DNA of 64,000 bases from Pelobates cultripes (GCA_933207985.1 OW240920.1:125311684-125375683), one strand, 5' to 3'; shown: positions 44,713-57,622, numbered from the stretch's first letter. The notes: generated by a model from the letters alone, not told the origin. Numbers and translations: made by a program.

Positions 44713-47369
44713 TAAAAAACGTAAATGAGGAATTTTAAGTTCATACTTTAACATGTTCTACTAGACAGGAATTGACCAAGGGGATACATCAATAAATTTA
44801 TTAATTTAATACAAATAGCCAAAATAACCGAAATATCTCAATGAGACATGCAATTAAGAAATATTACAAAAAATCATTACAATGAAAACATATACAATAA
44901 AGCTATTTACAGATGTGTGATCTGGCATTATGTATATTATACAGTTGAGACTTTGAACTGGACTCGCAAGTTCAAAGGCTGGTCAGCAGGACCATCAATC
45001 AATGACCCTAACTCAATATTGCATACACGTTTAATATGAAAGATCGCTTAACATTTTAGAAGTTTTAGAAGTACCGGATGGGAAACTGGATACAACCAGA
45101 TGTTTTTTTTGGGAGGATCGGATAATGGAAATGAAACTTTGGTTCGTCCAAGACAATTTTTCTGAAAATAATCTATGCTTTTATATATATTCCCACTAGT
45201 GGTCACTTCTTAATTGATCTGTGAATAAAATCCACATTTAGTGGCTGTGCCCTAACCATCAATTGTCTTTTGTTTTTGGCACCGCAAAAAAAAAACCTAA
45301 ATGGCCTGTTCAGTCAACACGTTGTTTCTTTCATGATTTGGTTACATGACGATTAAGAGTTACATCATTTCGATGAACCAAGAAAAGTCAAAATAGGATC
45401 AGCGCTAAAAGAATCACTGCTGCTCTACAAGAATTTTCCTTATTTGTGGACTATTACCCTGGACTGGTTTTAGTTACTTAACTATTTTATGTGTACATTT
45501 TCTATATATTTTTTACATTAAAGGTGCACCCTTTCTTTTGTTATTTGGATGAACCGTTCGCTCAAAATTGGATGGAGCGCAATTCTTTTGAAATGGAATA
45601 CTGAAGTCTAATGGAAAATGATTTTTCAAAATTTGGCATTGCTGAAACTTGTAGAGCATGGCTTGTTTGGTTCCCAACTGTGGCCATGGAAACTCTGCGT
45701 GACAACTTCTGATTTGTAAATAACGTCTTTTGGAAGTCATGGATTAAAATGACCTATCATCAACTGAAAATTACCTATCAAAATTATATTATATCATATA
45801 GATTTTTAGCAAAAGCCACGCTGACCGGGCACAGCCTGGCACCAAATGCAAATTTTAAATATCCCACAATTCTTTAATTGCAGCTAGTGACATGCATTTC
45901 TGAAGGCCATACAATATCAAAGCATTGTTTATGAGATGCTTTTAAACTTTTTTTCCTAATTTGTTTTTTTTTTTTTTGGACATTACACATACATTGAAAT
46001 ATAAATTAAAGAATTTAGCTGAAAAAGCAGAAAAAAAAACATTTTTAGTTTCAGTTTTGCCTTTGAAATAACCTCTGAACAATTCAGGCAGAACCTGGGC
46101 TAAATTACTTTATGAAGCAGAAATCTGATGGAGCGAGCTTACACAGCTGCGGAGATTACTGTACCATGTACAACCTCTGTGGTTAAGAGATGCCCTCATA
46201 ATTTGACACATATTAACAAAGGCTAACCCCAAGTTATTGCAAGGCTTCTGCAATTTTTCAAAAGCAAACTGGTCTTCTACCATTCTACAATAAATGATAA
46301 CTCTTCATCTAACCGAGGTTCCATACTCCCTCTGCATCGCCGGTCTCTCTGGGAACAAAAAACTGAGCTATTTTTGCTGACAATATCTCTTATGTGTTGT
46401 AAATCAAGGAACCCATCTCCCCTCTGCAATCCCATCATTCCCACTTCCTACAATCTCAAACCTGCACATGCTTTTCTTTTTACTCAGTTTATTAGAACAG
46501 CAATAGCAGGTAGAGCGTACTCCCTAAAGAGAATACTTTCATGCCCCAAAGCTTATTTGTTCAAATGATCCATGCAGAGTGTGCCAAGCATCAGAAATCT
46601 AACAAATAAACCAAAAACCGCAGAAAGAGATAAAAAAAAAAACGAATTTACTGCTATTGTACTAGGTTCCTCCCTGAAGTCAAATCCGCAGCACACCTAA
46701 CCCTAACATTGTGTCTCTTAAAATGAATCTGTAGTTCAATCACCCCAAGCTCTTACCCTAGGGAATCTCGAGATATTAGTATCACGGGTTTTATCAATAC
46801 GGTCAAATATATGAAGGTTTCAATATGATTATGTTTTTTTTCCCTCTTCCATTATACTTACTGCACAATAGTGGTACACTTTGATTTATGTATTGTATAT
46901 TGTATTCTTTAATACGCAAAAAGTCATTTCTTACCATGAACCATTTTACAATTCAATCTCTGTACATGCTGTATACATATATTTATATATTATAATAACA
47001 TCAGGAAGAAGGAACATGAGATGGTGGACAAATACCAAGGACTGAAAGAGGAGCTAGAAAGGACATAGAAAGTGAAGGCAGTAGTAGTCCCAGTTGTGAT
47101 AGGAGCTCTCGGAGCTGTGAACTCCAAGTTGGTGGAGTGGCTTCAACAGATTCCAGGTGGGACATCTGAGATCGCTGTACAGAAGAGTGCAGTTCTAGGA
47201 ACAGATAAGATACTGCGTAGACTCCTAGGCCTCTGGTACAGGACCGAAGAAGTAGAAGTACACAAAAATACCACACAGAGTGCTGAAAAGGTAATATAAA
47301 TATATAAATGCACTGAACCTGTCGAGGGCAGCAAGTGAACAGTCAATACACAACATCAAAGTAAACGTT
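44713..47369. other. Non-coding stretch, no gene seen
   Basis: Open frames at 45513-45740 (minus), 46374-46568 (plus) and 47001-47276 (minus) were read and match nothing I know. It has A/T homopolymers near 45285, 45967 and 46630. Confidence 0.45.
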
Positions 47370-47645
47370 TTAACCCCTTAAGGAGCCGAGCCTAAACGCT
47401 GATGGGCGGCATAGAGCGTCCCAGCCGTCCATCCCACTTACCCGATCCCTGCCGGCGATTGGCATTCCTCCTGGTCTAGAGGGACTTTCTAACAGTCCAG
47501 ACAGTCCTTGCTTGGCAAGTTAGGCCCCCGCAGGCCATGTGATCACTCTGAAAGAGGGGTCACATGACTACAAAATGCGTCCATGTATCTGCCTGCAGGG
47601 GAACTGCCTGTGCTGTCAGGCAGTCTCCCTGCTGCTGAAAAATTT
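47370..47645. mobile_element. TTAACCCCTTAAGGA-type repeat (left end)
   Basis: The left end ttaaccccttaaggagccg matches the terminus of the 76-bp hairpin element at 21114. It is followed by a GC-rich interior. I cannot find the matching right end, so it is truncated or divergent. Confidence 0.5.
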
Positions 47646-47679
47646 TAAATAAATATATTAGTAAATACATATAAAACCC

Positions 47680-47834
47680 AATATATGTATCTAATATGCA
47701 TAATGTCATATTAAGTGTATTTTTTTTATTAATATATACATATATTAATATAAAAATACACTTAGAATAAGATTACACACATATACATATATCTATAATA
47801 ACTATATATATATTATATATATTATATATATATA
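47680..47834. repeat. AT-rich simple-sequence tract
   Basis: Irregular (TA)n and tatata/ttat blocks ending at the left terminus of the Tc1-like element at 47835. The TA-richness offers many Tc1 target sites. Confidence 0.85.
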
Positions 47835-49442
47835 CAGTATCTCACAAAAGTGAGTAGATCCCTCACATTTTTGTAAATATTTTATTATATCTTTTCATGT
47901 GGCAACACTGAAGAAATGAAACACTGCTACAATGTAAAGTAGTAAGTGTACAGCCTGTATAACAGTGTAAATTTGCTGCCCCCTCAAAATAAATCAACAC
48001 ACAGCCATTAATGTCGAAACCAACAAAAGTGTGTGCACCCCTAAGTGGAAATGTTCAAATTGGGCCCAATTAGCCATTTTCCCTCCCCGGTGTCATGTGA
48101 CTCCTTAGTGTTACAAGATCTCAGGTGTGAATGGGGGGCAGGTGTGTTAAATTTGATGTTATCACTCTCACACTCTCATACTGGTCACTGGAAGTTCAAC
48201 ATGACACCTCATGGCAAAGAACTCTATGAGGATCTGAAAAAAATAATTGTTGCTCTACATAATGATGGTCTAGGCTGTAAGAAGATTACCAAGACCCTGA
48301 AACTGAGCTGCAGCACGGTGGGCAAGACCATATATATATCGGTTTCACATGACAGGTTCCACTCAGAAAAGGGCCTCGCCATGGTAGACCAAAGAAGTTG
48401 AGTGCACATGCTCAGCATCATATCCAGATGTTGTGTTTGGGAAATAGACATATGAGTGCTGCCAGCATTGCTGCAGAGGTTAAAGGGGTGGGGGTCAGTC
48501 TGTCAGTGCTCAGACCATATGCTGCACACTGCATCAAATTGGTCTGCATGGCTGCCGTCCCAGAAGGAGGCCTCTTCTAAAGATGATGCACAAGAAAGCC
48601 CACAAACAGTTTGCTGAAGACAAGCAGACTAAGGACATGGATTACTGAAACCATGTCCTGTGGTCCAATGAGACCCAAATAAACTTATTTGGTTCAGATG
48701 GTGTCAAGCGTGTGTGGCGGCAACCAGTTGAGGAGTACAAAGGCAAGTCTGTCTTGCCTACAGTCAAGCATGGTGGTGGGTGTCTTATGATTTGGGCCTG
48801 CATGAGTGCTGCTGGCATTGGGGAGCTACAGTTCATCGAGGGAACCATGAATGCCAACATGTTCTGTGACATACTGAAGCAGAGCATGATCCTCTCCCTT
48901 TAGAGACTGGGCTGCAGGGCAGTATTCCAACATAAAAATTACCCAAAATACACCTCCAAGATGACCACTGCCTTGTTAAGAAGCTGAGGGTAAAGGTGGC
49001 CTGGCCAAGCATGTCTCCTCTATTGAGCATCTGTGCGGCATCCTCAAATGGAAGGTGGGAGAGCGCAAGGTCTCTAACATCCACCAGCTCCGTGAAGTTG
49101 TCATGGAGGAGTCGAAGAGGACTCCAGTGGCAACCTGTGAAGCTTTGGTGAACTCCATGCCCATGAAGGTTAAGGCAGTGCTGGAAAATAATGGTGGCCA
49201 CACAAACTATTGACACTTTGGGTCCAATTTTGGCCATTTCCGCCTAGGGGTGTACTTACTATTGTTGCCAATGTTTTAGACATTAATGGCTGTGTGTTAA
49301 GTTATTTTGAGGGGACAGGAAATTTACACTGTTATACAGGCTGTACATTTACTACGTTTCATTGTAGCAGAGTGTCATTTCTTCAGTGTTGTCACATAAA
49401 AAGATATAATAACATATTTACAAAAATGTGAGTGGTGTTCTA
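47835..49442 (+). mobile_element. Second Tc1-like transposon, right terminus lost
   Basis: The left terminus cagtatctcacaaaagtgag follows TA at 47833-47834. The family's right end should mirror this (ctcacttttgtgagatactg). Here the match stops at aaaaatgtgagtggtgttct near 49442 and is replaced by a TTAA-type repeat core. It is a different Tc1 subfamily from the one at 42495. Confidence 0.9.
48201..49213 (+). pseudogene. Tc1-like transposase, heavily decayed
   Basis: It runs from ATG (MTPHGKELYEDLKK) to TGA 49211-49213 and corresponds to a roughly 340-residue DD34E transposase. Readable blocks are KKITKTLKLSCSTVGKT, LPTVKHGGG and GELQFIEGTMNAN. A (ta)n-like stretch at 48331-48340 replaces the end of the HTH region and shifts the frame. 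The first catalytic Asp (WSDET) is now Asn (ccaatgag at about 48664). The second (DNDPKH block) is lost (cataaaaattac at about 48930). The SPDLNPIEH block has a deletion of about 12 bp near 49020. It cannot be active. Confidence 0.92.
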
Positions 49443-49545
49443 TGAATTGCAATGTTTTTCATGGAAGGTTAAAAATGACAGGACCACTGAGCCCAGACCA
49501 CTTCATTGAGATGAAGTAGTCTGGGTGACTAGCGCTTCTTTAAGG
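49443..49545. mobile_element. TTAA-type element fragment abutting the Tc1 remnant
   Basis: It reads tgcaatgtttttcatgg, aaatgacaggaccactgagc, cccagaccacttcattgag and ends gcgcttctttaagg. The core is shared with 28968-29081. Confidence 0.65.
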
Positions 49546-52500
49546 TTCCTTGTGGCTGGTGTATACATTACACATTCATGCATTTTTTGATGACCGCGAC
49601 ATACTGTTTACATATTCAATATTCAGTATTTTCTATCCATTTATTTATGTCCTATACTTTGCCTTTTCCTCTGAGCACGTGCCATCCGCATTTCCCAGGA
49701 TGCTGTTTGCTAAAAGTGCTGCCCAGGCACAGCACATTCTATTCTGTTCTAAAAAAGAACAGGCATTCATCTTGCGTGTTTCCCATACCCTGGAGAGGAA
49801 GCCCAGCAAGGCTTCTCAGTCACGCTATCTTTTCCAAGGCCAGTGCTACACGGTTTATATATTTTTCTACCTGTGACTGCTTTCCACAAGCAAATTAGAT
49901 TGGTTAACAAAGTACACTTAAATGCATGTACACACCAATCTCAAAATGACAAATTTTAGAGATAATATTAAATAGAGGCAATCTACCATGATGGATTTAT
50001 TTGGCGTTTTTAGAGAAAATATTAAAATCGAGGCAATCAACCATGATGGAGTAATTTAGATATAGTTACCCAGGTTAATATAACATATTTTATTGACTTC
50101 AGAAGAGCTGAGCTTCATTACATTGAGCTGTAGTTGTTTCATCATTTGAGTAAAAAACAATAATTTTATCACAGCATAGTATATTATCCCTCGGAATTTG
50201 TCCCAGGGTACTGCAATTAACATGCTTACCTGGGTATTACAAAAACACGTATTATTTAGCGATTATCAGTCAGACGACTAATGCTTGAATCCATTCCGTG
50301 GCAACGAGAGAAATGCCTTGCAGAATATTTGTACCATGTGACCATCTTGGCTAACCTAGCAAGTTTAATGCCAAGTGGAGCAATGTGATTTCAATATGTG
50401 CAATGATCCAAAGAACTCATTCCTGTCCAAACCAGCAAGGGTTAAAGACCTGGCCCAAATCCAGCCCATATTACTGTAAAGATTGGAAACTCCTGCCAGC
50501 ATTAAATTGGCATGCAATACTAAGGGAACTTCATGTAACTGTTTTGTAAAATGAAAAGGACACTCACAGTCATTTGAATATTATTAATATAAACACGTAA
50601 AGTCCGAGAGATTTAGAACTGATCGCAAAAAACAAAAAACAAAACATAGAACTTGTACTTTGTATCAGATGTGTAAATGCATAACTTGCATTTTGTGTGG
50701 TTTTTAAATTGAGTGCATTTTTTATGTGCAATTTCCATGGAAAATCCGTGAAAAAGTTTCTGCGCGTATGTTCATGACTTTTACATGAAAAATGAGTGGA
50801 CTCTGCTTCATACAGAAATGTTAAACTGAACATCACGGAATGACGGAATTCTCGCAAATTACGTGGTCAAATACAATGGCAGTGAGTTATGTTGGTCGCA
50901 GAATAAGAATTAATTTTTCTCACAGACAAAGCAATCTAGAACAAAACAGAAATTATGATGCGTGAAAAATCCTAAATCCAACTTTTTTTTGTGTGCAAAA
51001 AATTACATATTCAAGTTTTGTGTGATCCCCAAAAATTGTGACGTGTGCTTAATCAAGTTGGTTGCTAGTAGTACCCGCAGATTTCATAGCAATTGTAGCT
51101 CAGAGCCCCGGACCGACAATGTAACATAATGCAAATGTTTATACGTTATATCCATGTACATTTAATGTACACAAGTTTAATGAATAAGTATACTCGACTT
51201 GCACATTGCCAGTAACCTGTGCAAGTGCCTTGAGAGTAATTTTAAACACAAGGAGTCAAAGAAGAAGGTCAGAAGACACTACATGCACAGTAGGACACGT
51301 GACATCAAGGGGAGTGAAAACAAACAACAACGCAGTATTAGGACAGGGTATAACAAGACGAAAATAAACAGCAAGAGATCTGTGAGTCAATATTCTAAGA
51401 GCTTCCATCTAACCCTTGTGACCACTAGTGCCTAAGTGATTTTAAAATAGCGCCACACATTGGCAATAACTATTAAAGCATCCTCTTATATAACATTGAT
51501 TGTTTTATTATGTATGCCTGCATACAGAGTTATTCATTAAAGGCTGAATTGACAAGAATTCAAAGTGAATTTAAATTAACTGTGATTTCCCCGCAATTTA
51601 CACTTACGTAAATAACCCTCATAGCAATTATATACATATTCATTGTCACACGCAGAACAATAGGTAATTGCACATACAGATGTCAGACGAGTAGCGGAAA
51701 CTGTGTATGAAGTTAAAAAAGAATCTAGCATTTCTATTCACAGCAATTAGCAAGGTGACCACCGAGGTTACAATCTGAAGAAGATAATGGAGGTTGCAAC
51801 GCAAGGTAGCAGAGGGTAATTTGAAGTTGATGGGTGTGTTTAAAGGATATATAGATAGAGACGGTAGCTTGGTAAGGGATTAAGGCATTATTGACATGGT
51901 TAGGAGTTAATTACAGAACATTTTACACTTGATATAAGTTAAATTAATGAACGGGTAGGAAGGTGGATGTAGTCTATATATATATTTATTTTTCTTTTAA
52001 TGTAGTAATGAATATAAGGCTTTTTTAAAAAATGACAAGTACTTGTGAAAGGTAATTATTACGAACAATTATCCATTTGTTAATATTTGCATTTCTGCTT
52101 GCCTCTGCATTGTTGCCAGCACAGCTTTCAGTCTTTCAACAAACAAGCTCATATGATGATATTTATGTATATATACAGTGTGTTTGTTTGTTTGTTGTTG
52201 GCTTTTTTGCTAAAGTTGCACATTTTACATGCGCGCTCTGCTATAGAATGTGAAGGCATTCAGTAATCTGCAGGAGAAGACTTGGCCTCTGACCTTAGAC
52301 TTCACATGACTTGGTAAGAGGTGTAGGTTGACAGCTGCTAGAGCCTAGAATATTGAACTCATTAGTCACTGAGAATGTGTGAAGAGAGCACATGGGACAG
52401 TGAACAAGATTTACAGAGGGAATGTCTGTGAAGGTGAACTAAGGGGAGCATGAGTTTGTGGGAATGTAAAGGTGCATTAAAAAATGGATAACAAAAAGAG

Positions 52501-52606
52501 TTATTGCAAAAACAGTAAAAAAAAATAATCTAGAAATTAGAAAAGACATTTCAAGACACAGATGATTGGCTTTCGTTAGATTTATGTCAGCAAACTTTGC
52601 TCAGTA
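49546..52606. other. Non-coding stretch, mostly unclassified
   Basis: No gene is seen. A short MITE-like piece lies at 51530-51618 (gttattcattaaaggctgaa to acgtaaataaccctc). The open frames at 49550-49898 are unlike known proteins. Confidence 0.45.
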
Positions 52607-52705
52607 GTAGAAAGAGGATCTAGATACTCCAAGTATTTTCAAATGTGTTTATTGGGACAAGTGAGACACCGCAACATTTCGACCCCTGAAAGGGTCTTTG
52701 TCAAG
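52607..52705 (-). mobile_element. Interspersed repeat end (inverted copy of 55514-55612)
   Basis: It contains tagtagaaagaggatctag, gggacaagtgagacaccgca and acatttcgacccctgaaagg. The reverse complement matches 55514-55612 closely. It has the form of a retroelement 3' end with a cccaataaa-like signal on the minus strand. Confidence 0.65.
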
Positions 52706-53420
52706 CAAACTTTGCTCAGACAGATTTCCTATTGGTTGACTGGCATATGCACTCAAGTACATCTTATAAGGAAGTTGCTTTGTTGAAAGGTGGGGTGGGG
52801 CTCAAGGGGGTGGAGTATACTGCAGAAACCCAGTTTTTTTTTTCTAGTTTTTTTTTAACGCAAAATTAAACAGATTTGAATGTGGAGAAAAATACACCAT
52901 GAATTGAGACTAAAACCTTACAAATGTACTTAAGTTGTGTTGATGCGTAGAGCATGCTTAGAGTGCCCTTATATGTTGTTAAGATATTACGATTCTTAGA
53001 AGACATCACAGCAAGACTGCAGTTGAGATATTTATCTCAGAATTTTGTTCAGTGGGAGTTTAATGATACTTCATCTTTAATTAAACATGGAGCCAGTAAA
53101 CTTGCCTTCACCTCCATGATCATTAACTGTACATCATCCGCTGAGGACATTAAGTGTAATTGATTGATTAGGTGATAAAAAAAAACAAGATTATTAACTG
53201 GGAGAAATTGGCTCTGCAATATGGTAACATTGGTTTGAATCAGTCAGCACTGCCAATCAGGACCAAATAAAAAATGAATTTCCATTAATCAATTCTCCTT
53301 CTGAAATGGAAGTAACTCATGCTGTCTTTGGCTCTATACTCTACAGAGTGTCTGATCTGAGGACAGGATATTGGTGATTAGTGATCACTGATTGCAATTT
53401 CTTTCTCCTGCCTCTATGAG
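52706..53420. other. Non-coding stretch, no gene seen
   Basis: Nothing recognised; the open frame at 52954-53163 is unsupported. Confidence 0.45.
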
Positions 53421-53424
53421 CTTC

Positions 53425-53770
53425 AGTGAGATATATTCAATACACCACAAATTGTGGAGAATTAAAAAGAAGATTCAAGACTTTAAACCAAAATTTAAAG
53501 TAGCCAATTCTCTTTACAATTCTTCGCCTATCCTGATGAAGTAAGAACCCCCCCAGGTCTCCCCTCTGCTTGTTATTCATAAAGCATGTGTTTTATTTAA
53601 TAACATGCAAATTATCATGAAATTAATTCAAAGCGAATTTAAAATTCAGGCTAAATATCTAAAAATAGTTAAATTAGAAAAAAATCTCCTGCATTTTTTG
53701 GCTTGGCTATATTTACCCTAAATTGTGATTTCACTTTGATTTCACTTTTAATTCACAATTGAGTGCCTAG
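53425..53770. mobile_element. MITE-family region (TTATTCACTAAA-like, composite)
   Basis: It contains attcaaagcgaatttaaaat and, in the opposite sense, tgatttcacttttaattcac. Two overlapping or nested copies seem present. Confidence 0.5.
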
Positions 53771-53984
53771 ACCTGTTTAAATGACCACATAGTGGAATCT
53801 GGTCATAACCCGCAACAAGTAACTTCACTTATAAATCTGCCTTTGGACATAGGCCAGGATCGGCCATGTTACAGCACTGGGATTTTTGAACTAGACATGG
53901 CAGCTTAGGCACCATCACCTGAAAAATTAATATTTTATATAGATAGGATTTTTATGAAATGCTTATTTTGACTGTGTTGGAATT

Positions 53985-54395
53985 TCACTGACATTCCACC
54001 CCAGTCAAGAGATATACTGAGACAAATTAGGGAGACAAAGTATTTCCTCCGTCTGACTCTGGGTGCAGTTTTAGTGTCACTCCCCACAGCCATCACCAGT
54101 AATGGCTGTAGGGAATTGGCTCTGTCTATGGCAGATCCTGTGGTCTTCTGGGATCCTCCATAGACCTCGATCCTGTACTCTCATGCACACGCAAGATTAC
54201 AGTGATGTTGGCGCCTGGCGCTTCTGAAGATGACCTGCCAGAACAAGATGGCCGCACCTGCGAGGGACAGTTCAGGTAAGTAAATCTCACCTTTACCTGC
54301 TCCCCCAGCAACTGGACCACCAACAGCTATGTCACCATCAGTGGTCTTTGGGAATTCTGCAACGTCCCCAGATGATGACAGTGCCGCTTTAATAC
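53985..54395. mobile_element. Possible TTAA-type element, GC-richer
   Basis: The stretch is richer in GC than its neighbours, includes tagtgtcactccccacagcc and ends atgacagtgccgctttaat. The terminal resemblance to the TTAA family is weak. The open frame at 54126-54323 is not credible as a gene. Confidence 0.4.
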
Positions 54396-54949
54396 ATATA
54401 AAAGAAGCAACTGATTGGAAAATAGATTAGACTGTGTGACTAATTCTCTGTGTTTTAGCTATACTAGGGATATTTGTAAAATGTGCAGCAGATTGCTTCA
54501 TTAAGGCTTGAATATATTTTTTAAATGAAAACATCTTCTTCAGAACAGTATATATGCTTGTGGGTGTATTTATCATTTATTTATTTTTTTATCTTATAAG
54601 ATAAAGGAAACACTTCAATGCAGAAAGCCAGAAGCAAGCCTTAATAATTCATAACAGATATCCTTATCAGCGAGGATCTCCCAGACACTACAGCTTGGCT
54701 GGCAAGAGACGCTTGGAAGTCCTGCACGGCAATCTTTCGTAGAAGCCCATAATAAAACACACGGTGTAGAGAATGGTAACATAACCGCAGAGCTGGCTCG
54801 CGGAGGTGTTTGGGGTTTTGGGTGAAGTCTCAATAAAAACACACTCGCTGTACATTTACTGACAAACACACCAAAAACCTTAAACATTGCTACAACTATT
54901 ATTATTATTATTATATTTACATCATTATTAACGAAAGCGTGGAAAATTG
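54396..54949. other. Non-coding stretch with short (ATT)n at 54897-54914
   Basis: The minus open frame 54615-54887 matches nothing I recognise. Confidence 0.45.
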
Positions 54950-55215
54950 TAAATGCAAAATTAGTTTCTTATTTCACGCCAAAGTAGCTGAACTGAAAAC
55001 ATAGCTGACTTGGGGAATTTTTCCAGTTTGGCTATTTTGGCATGAAAATTTGAAAATTACTTTTGAGAATTGCCATGAATTCAAAGTGAATTCAATATGA
55101 ATTTAAAATTTAAAATCAGATTAACTGAATTGGAACAGTTCTCCAAATCAGGTACTCTTCCATTTTCTCTACATCAGTTTTATAGTGAAAGACTTTGGTG
55201 AATAACCCTGTTTAT
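54950..55215. mobile_element. MITE of the TTATTCACTAAA family
   Basis: It ends agactttggtgaataaccctg; the interior has gccatgaattcaaagtgaat and the typical ccagtttggctattttgg segment also seen at 44635 and 53700. Confidence 0.6.
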
Positions 55216-55513
55216 TTACTCCCTGTATTACCCATATTGAGCCGCCAACATTCTATGGGTAGATTTACCAAATTCACTAAATTTTTCTGCACACACATAA
55301 TTTATTCTTGGTGTGGCAGGCACATGAAAATGGCTGCCTTGTATGCTCGCGGGATTCCTCATTGATAAATTACTTGCATTACATCCTGTAACATTTGAAT
55401 TCTACATACTGCTGGTCAGCACTTTCACATTCTACCCATCAATGTTTATAAATGATATATGTCTAGGTCTATAGTCCTATAAATGGTTGTTATTTTTGGT
55501 GGAATGTAGGGTG
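55216..55513. other. Non-coding stretch, no gene seen
   Basis: About 300 bp with no recognised element. Confidence 0.45.
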
Positions 55514-55612
55514 ACAATGACCCTTTAAGGTGTCGAAATGTTGCGGTGTCTCACTTGTCCCACTAAATACATTTGAAGATACTTGGAGTGCCTGGATCCT
55601 CTTTCTACCACT
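55514..55612 (+). mobile_element. Interspersed repeat end (inverted copy of 52607-52705)
   Basis: It reads acaatgaccctttaaggtg, tcgaaatgttgcggtgtctc and acttggagtgcctggatcct, the reverse complement of the copy 2.9 kb to the left. Confidence 0.65.
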
Positions 55613-56938
55613 GATAGGACAATATGCTGGACCTGACAAACCCTATATGAAGCACGACTTAAAGTCCTGCCCAGCAGTGGAATCCATGCACTCCCAGTGT
55701 GAAATTAACTAACTAACTAACCATTATGGCATCATTGGGATCCTACCTACTGCTGGGCAGCAAATTCATGTACTTCCCAAAAGAATGAAGAAGTCATAAG
55801 CATCTCCCCCCCAAAAGGCAAAATGACTGTACCATGCAACTATATAATGGTTAAACATTATCGTTGGCCCTTCAGTACTATTCATTTCTCCTCATCCCGA
55901 TGCATCAAGCAACGCTAACATTATGCAGTCATTATAAATACAGAACGTCCGACATCACTACTGCACCATATACGTATCCACTGCACACATTATCATATCT
56001 CGGTTAAAAATCTGAGATACATTTAACTCTTTGACGATGGTGGGCTCCTGCTTTGAATTACAGCTCCGTGTGGTAGAGAAGGGGATCAATGAATGGGGTA
56101 CGCGATGATCACTTGTCACAATGGTTCTGCCGCCCCCTCCCTGCTTCTATATTGTGTTAGTTGTCAAAGCTCCGAGACACGCAGTCATTTTTAAACTGCA
56201 ACCCGCTCTTTGTGTCAGGGATTTTGTTAAAAGGGAAACTGCCCACGGTTTCATTTGGTTTGCAGGCTGTGATTTGTGCCACGCAGCGACTGCTATTTCT
56301 GGCAAAATGAGTTTGAAAACATAAATGAAGGCATTAACCTGCAAAGGGCAGCGTGAGCGCCGTAGTTTTGCAGCTTAGAATGCAGAGCTCTGAGCCATTG
56401 CAGAGAGGGGGGTGGGGGTCGCATCTAAGAATGAAGAAAAGAAGAAAGCTGGAACAGGGCGTTGATGACTATCTAATAAAGACTGGCTAAATTGTAACAG
56501 AATAAATGTCGCAATGTAAAAAGCAAAGTAAGAGTGTCGAAAGATAGAATAACAGAGATCTGTGACAAAAAGATTATTGTTAATGAATAAAACAGGACAG
56601 AAAAATGATGGGATTGTAATATCTTTGTAGTTAATATCCGCTTTAGAGTTGGAATTTAATTAACTATAATCCTCTGTATATCATGCCAAAATTATACGGA
56701 ATACGTTCACGTGGCTTAATCTGGGTAGATTAACCGGGGAGACCACCATTAGTAAAAATGCTTCAGAAATGTCAAAGGAACTGAAAAATGTATACCAAGA
56801 TAGATGAGTAACAAGAAATCTATAAATCAACATTTATTTTCCTAAACATGCCACTGAAGTTTGTCAACAGTCTCTGAACCCCAAATCAGGACTGTACTGC
56901 CAATGGCAGGACTGTTGGGTGGTATGCAATTTAATAAC
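55613..56938. other. Non-coding stretch with a GC-richer block at 56030-56420
   Basis: The block has several CpGs and no recognisable repeat. No start codon matching the expected PDZD4 first exon was found in it. The open frames at 56121-56324 and 56147-56344 are unsupported. Confidence 0.4.
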
Positions 56939-57622
56939 ACAGGGTTTATTCTCTAAACAACAGACTACAGTGAACTGAAACTCAAGTTGCAAAACATAGG
57001 CCTTAGGGTACACTGTAGACACTAAAACCATTCCATCTAATTTATTTACTTATATAGTTCCTGGATTTATTTATAGTACCTTATAGCGCCTCTAGTGGCT
57101 GTCAGAATGACAGCCACCAGGAATTTAAACCATGGCACTGTCCATACAGTAAATTTTCAATTGGTTTAACGCTGAATAAGGGCCTATGGCTTCCCACAGC
57201 CCAGCCCCCATTGGAGGTATGGCTAAAGCAGAGGTTACACACTTCCTTCTAGCCATACCAATTCATACAAGCAACAGGCACTATGATAGGCTGAAAGCAG
57301 TCAGCTGACACTCTCAGCCAATCATTGCCCCCATTGCTGGTCAGGCTAATGTTTCCTGATAAGGCACAGAATGGATGAGCATCTGGGGACTCTCATTTAG
57401 CTTTAAAACATTAAAAAAGGTTTAAGCTGAATGGAAGGGCGACTCCAAGGGACACTTTAACCAATTCACTGAGATGAAGCACTTACAGTGTCTATAGTGT
57501 CCCTTTAAATAGCCAAGCTGTGACTATAGTAGATTCAGAGATTTCTCTCTAAATGTATTTTTTAACCTAAACATTGAATTCTATTTTTTACTTTGCTATA
57601 TTTGTGTGTTTAGAGAATAAAG
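56939..57622. mobile_element. MITE (TTTATTCTCTAAACA ends) interrupted by a TTAA element
   Basis: The left end cagggtttattctctaaaca and the right end gtgtttagagaataaagccc are inverted repeats. Between them the MITE is split by the element at 57003-57508. Its own arms (aactgaaactcaagttgcaa on the left, aatagccaagctgtgacta on the right) lie on either side. Confidence 0.75.
57003..57508. mobile_element. TTAA-type non-autonomous element nested in a MITE
   Basis: The left end ttagggtacactgtagacac matches the reverse complement of the right end (ttaaagggacactatagaca). A TTAA is intact on the right (57505-57508); the left one has changed to TTAG. It contains gcctctagtggctgtcag, also found in the copies at 32422 and 19040. 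Confidence 0.78.
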
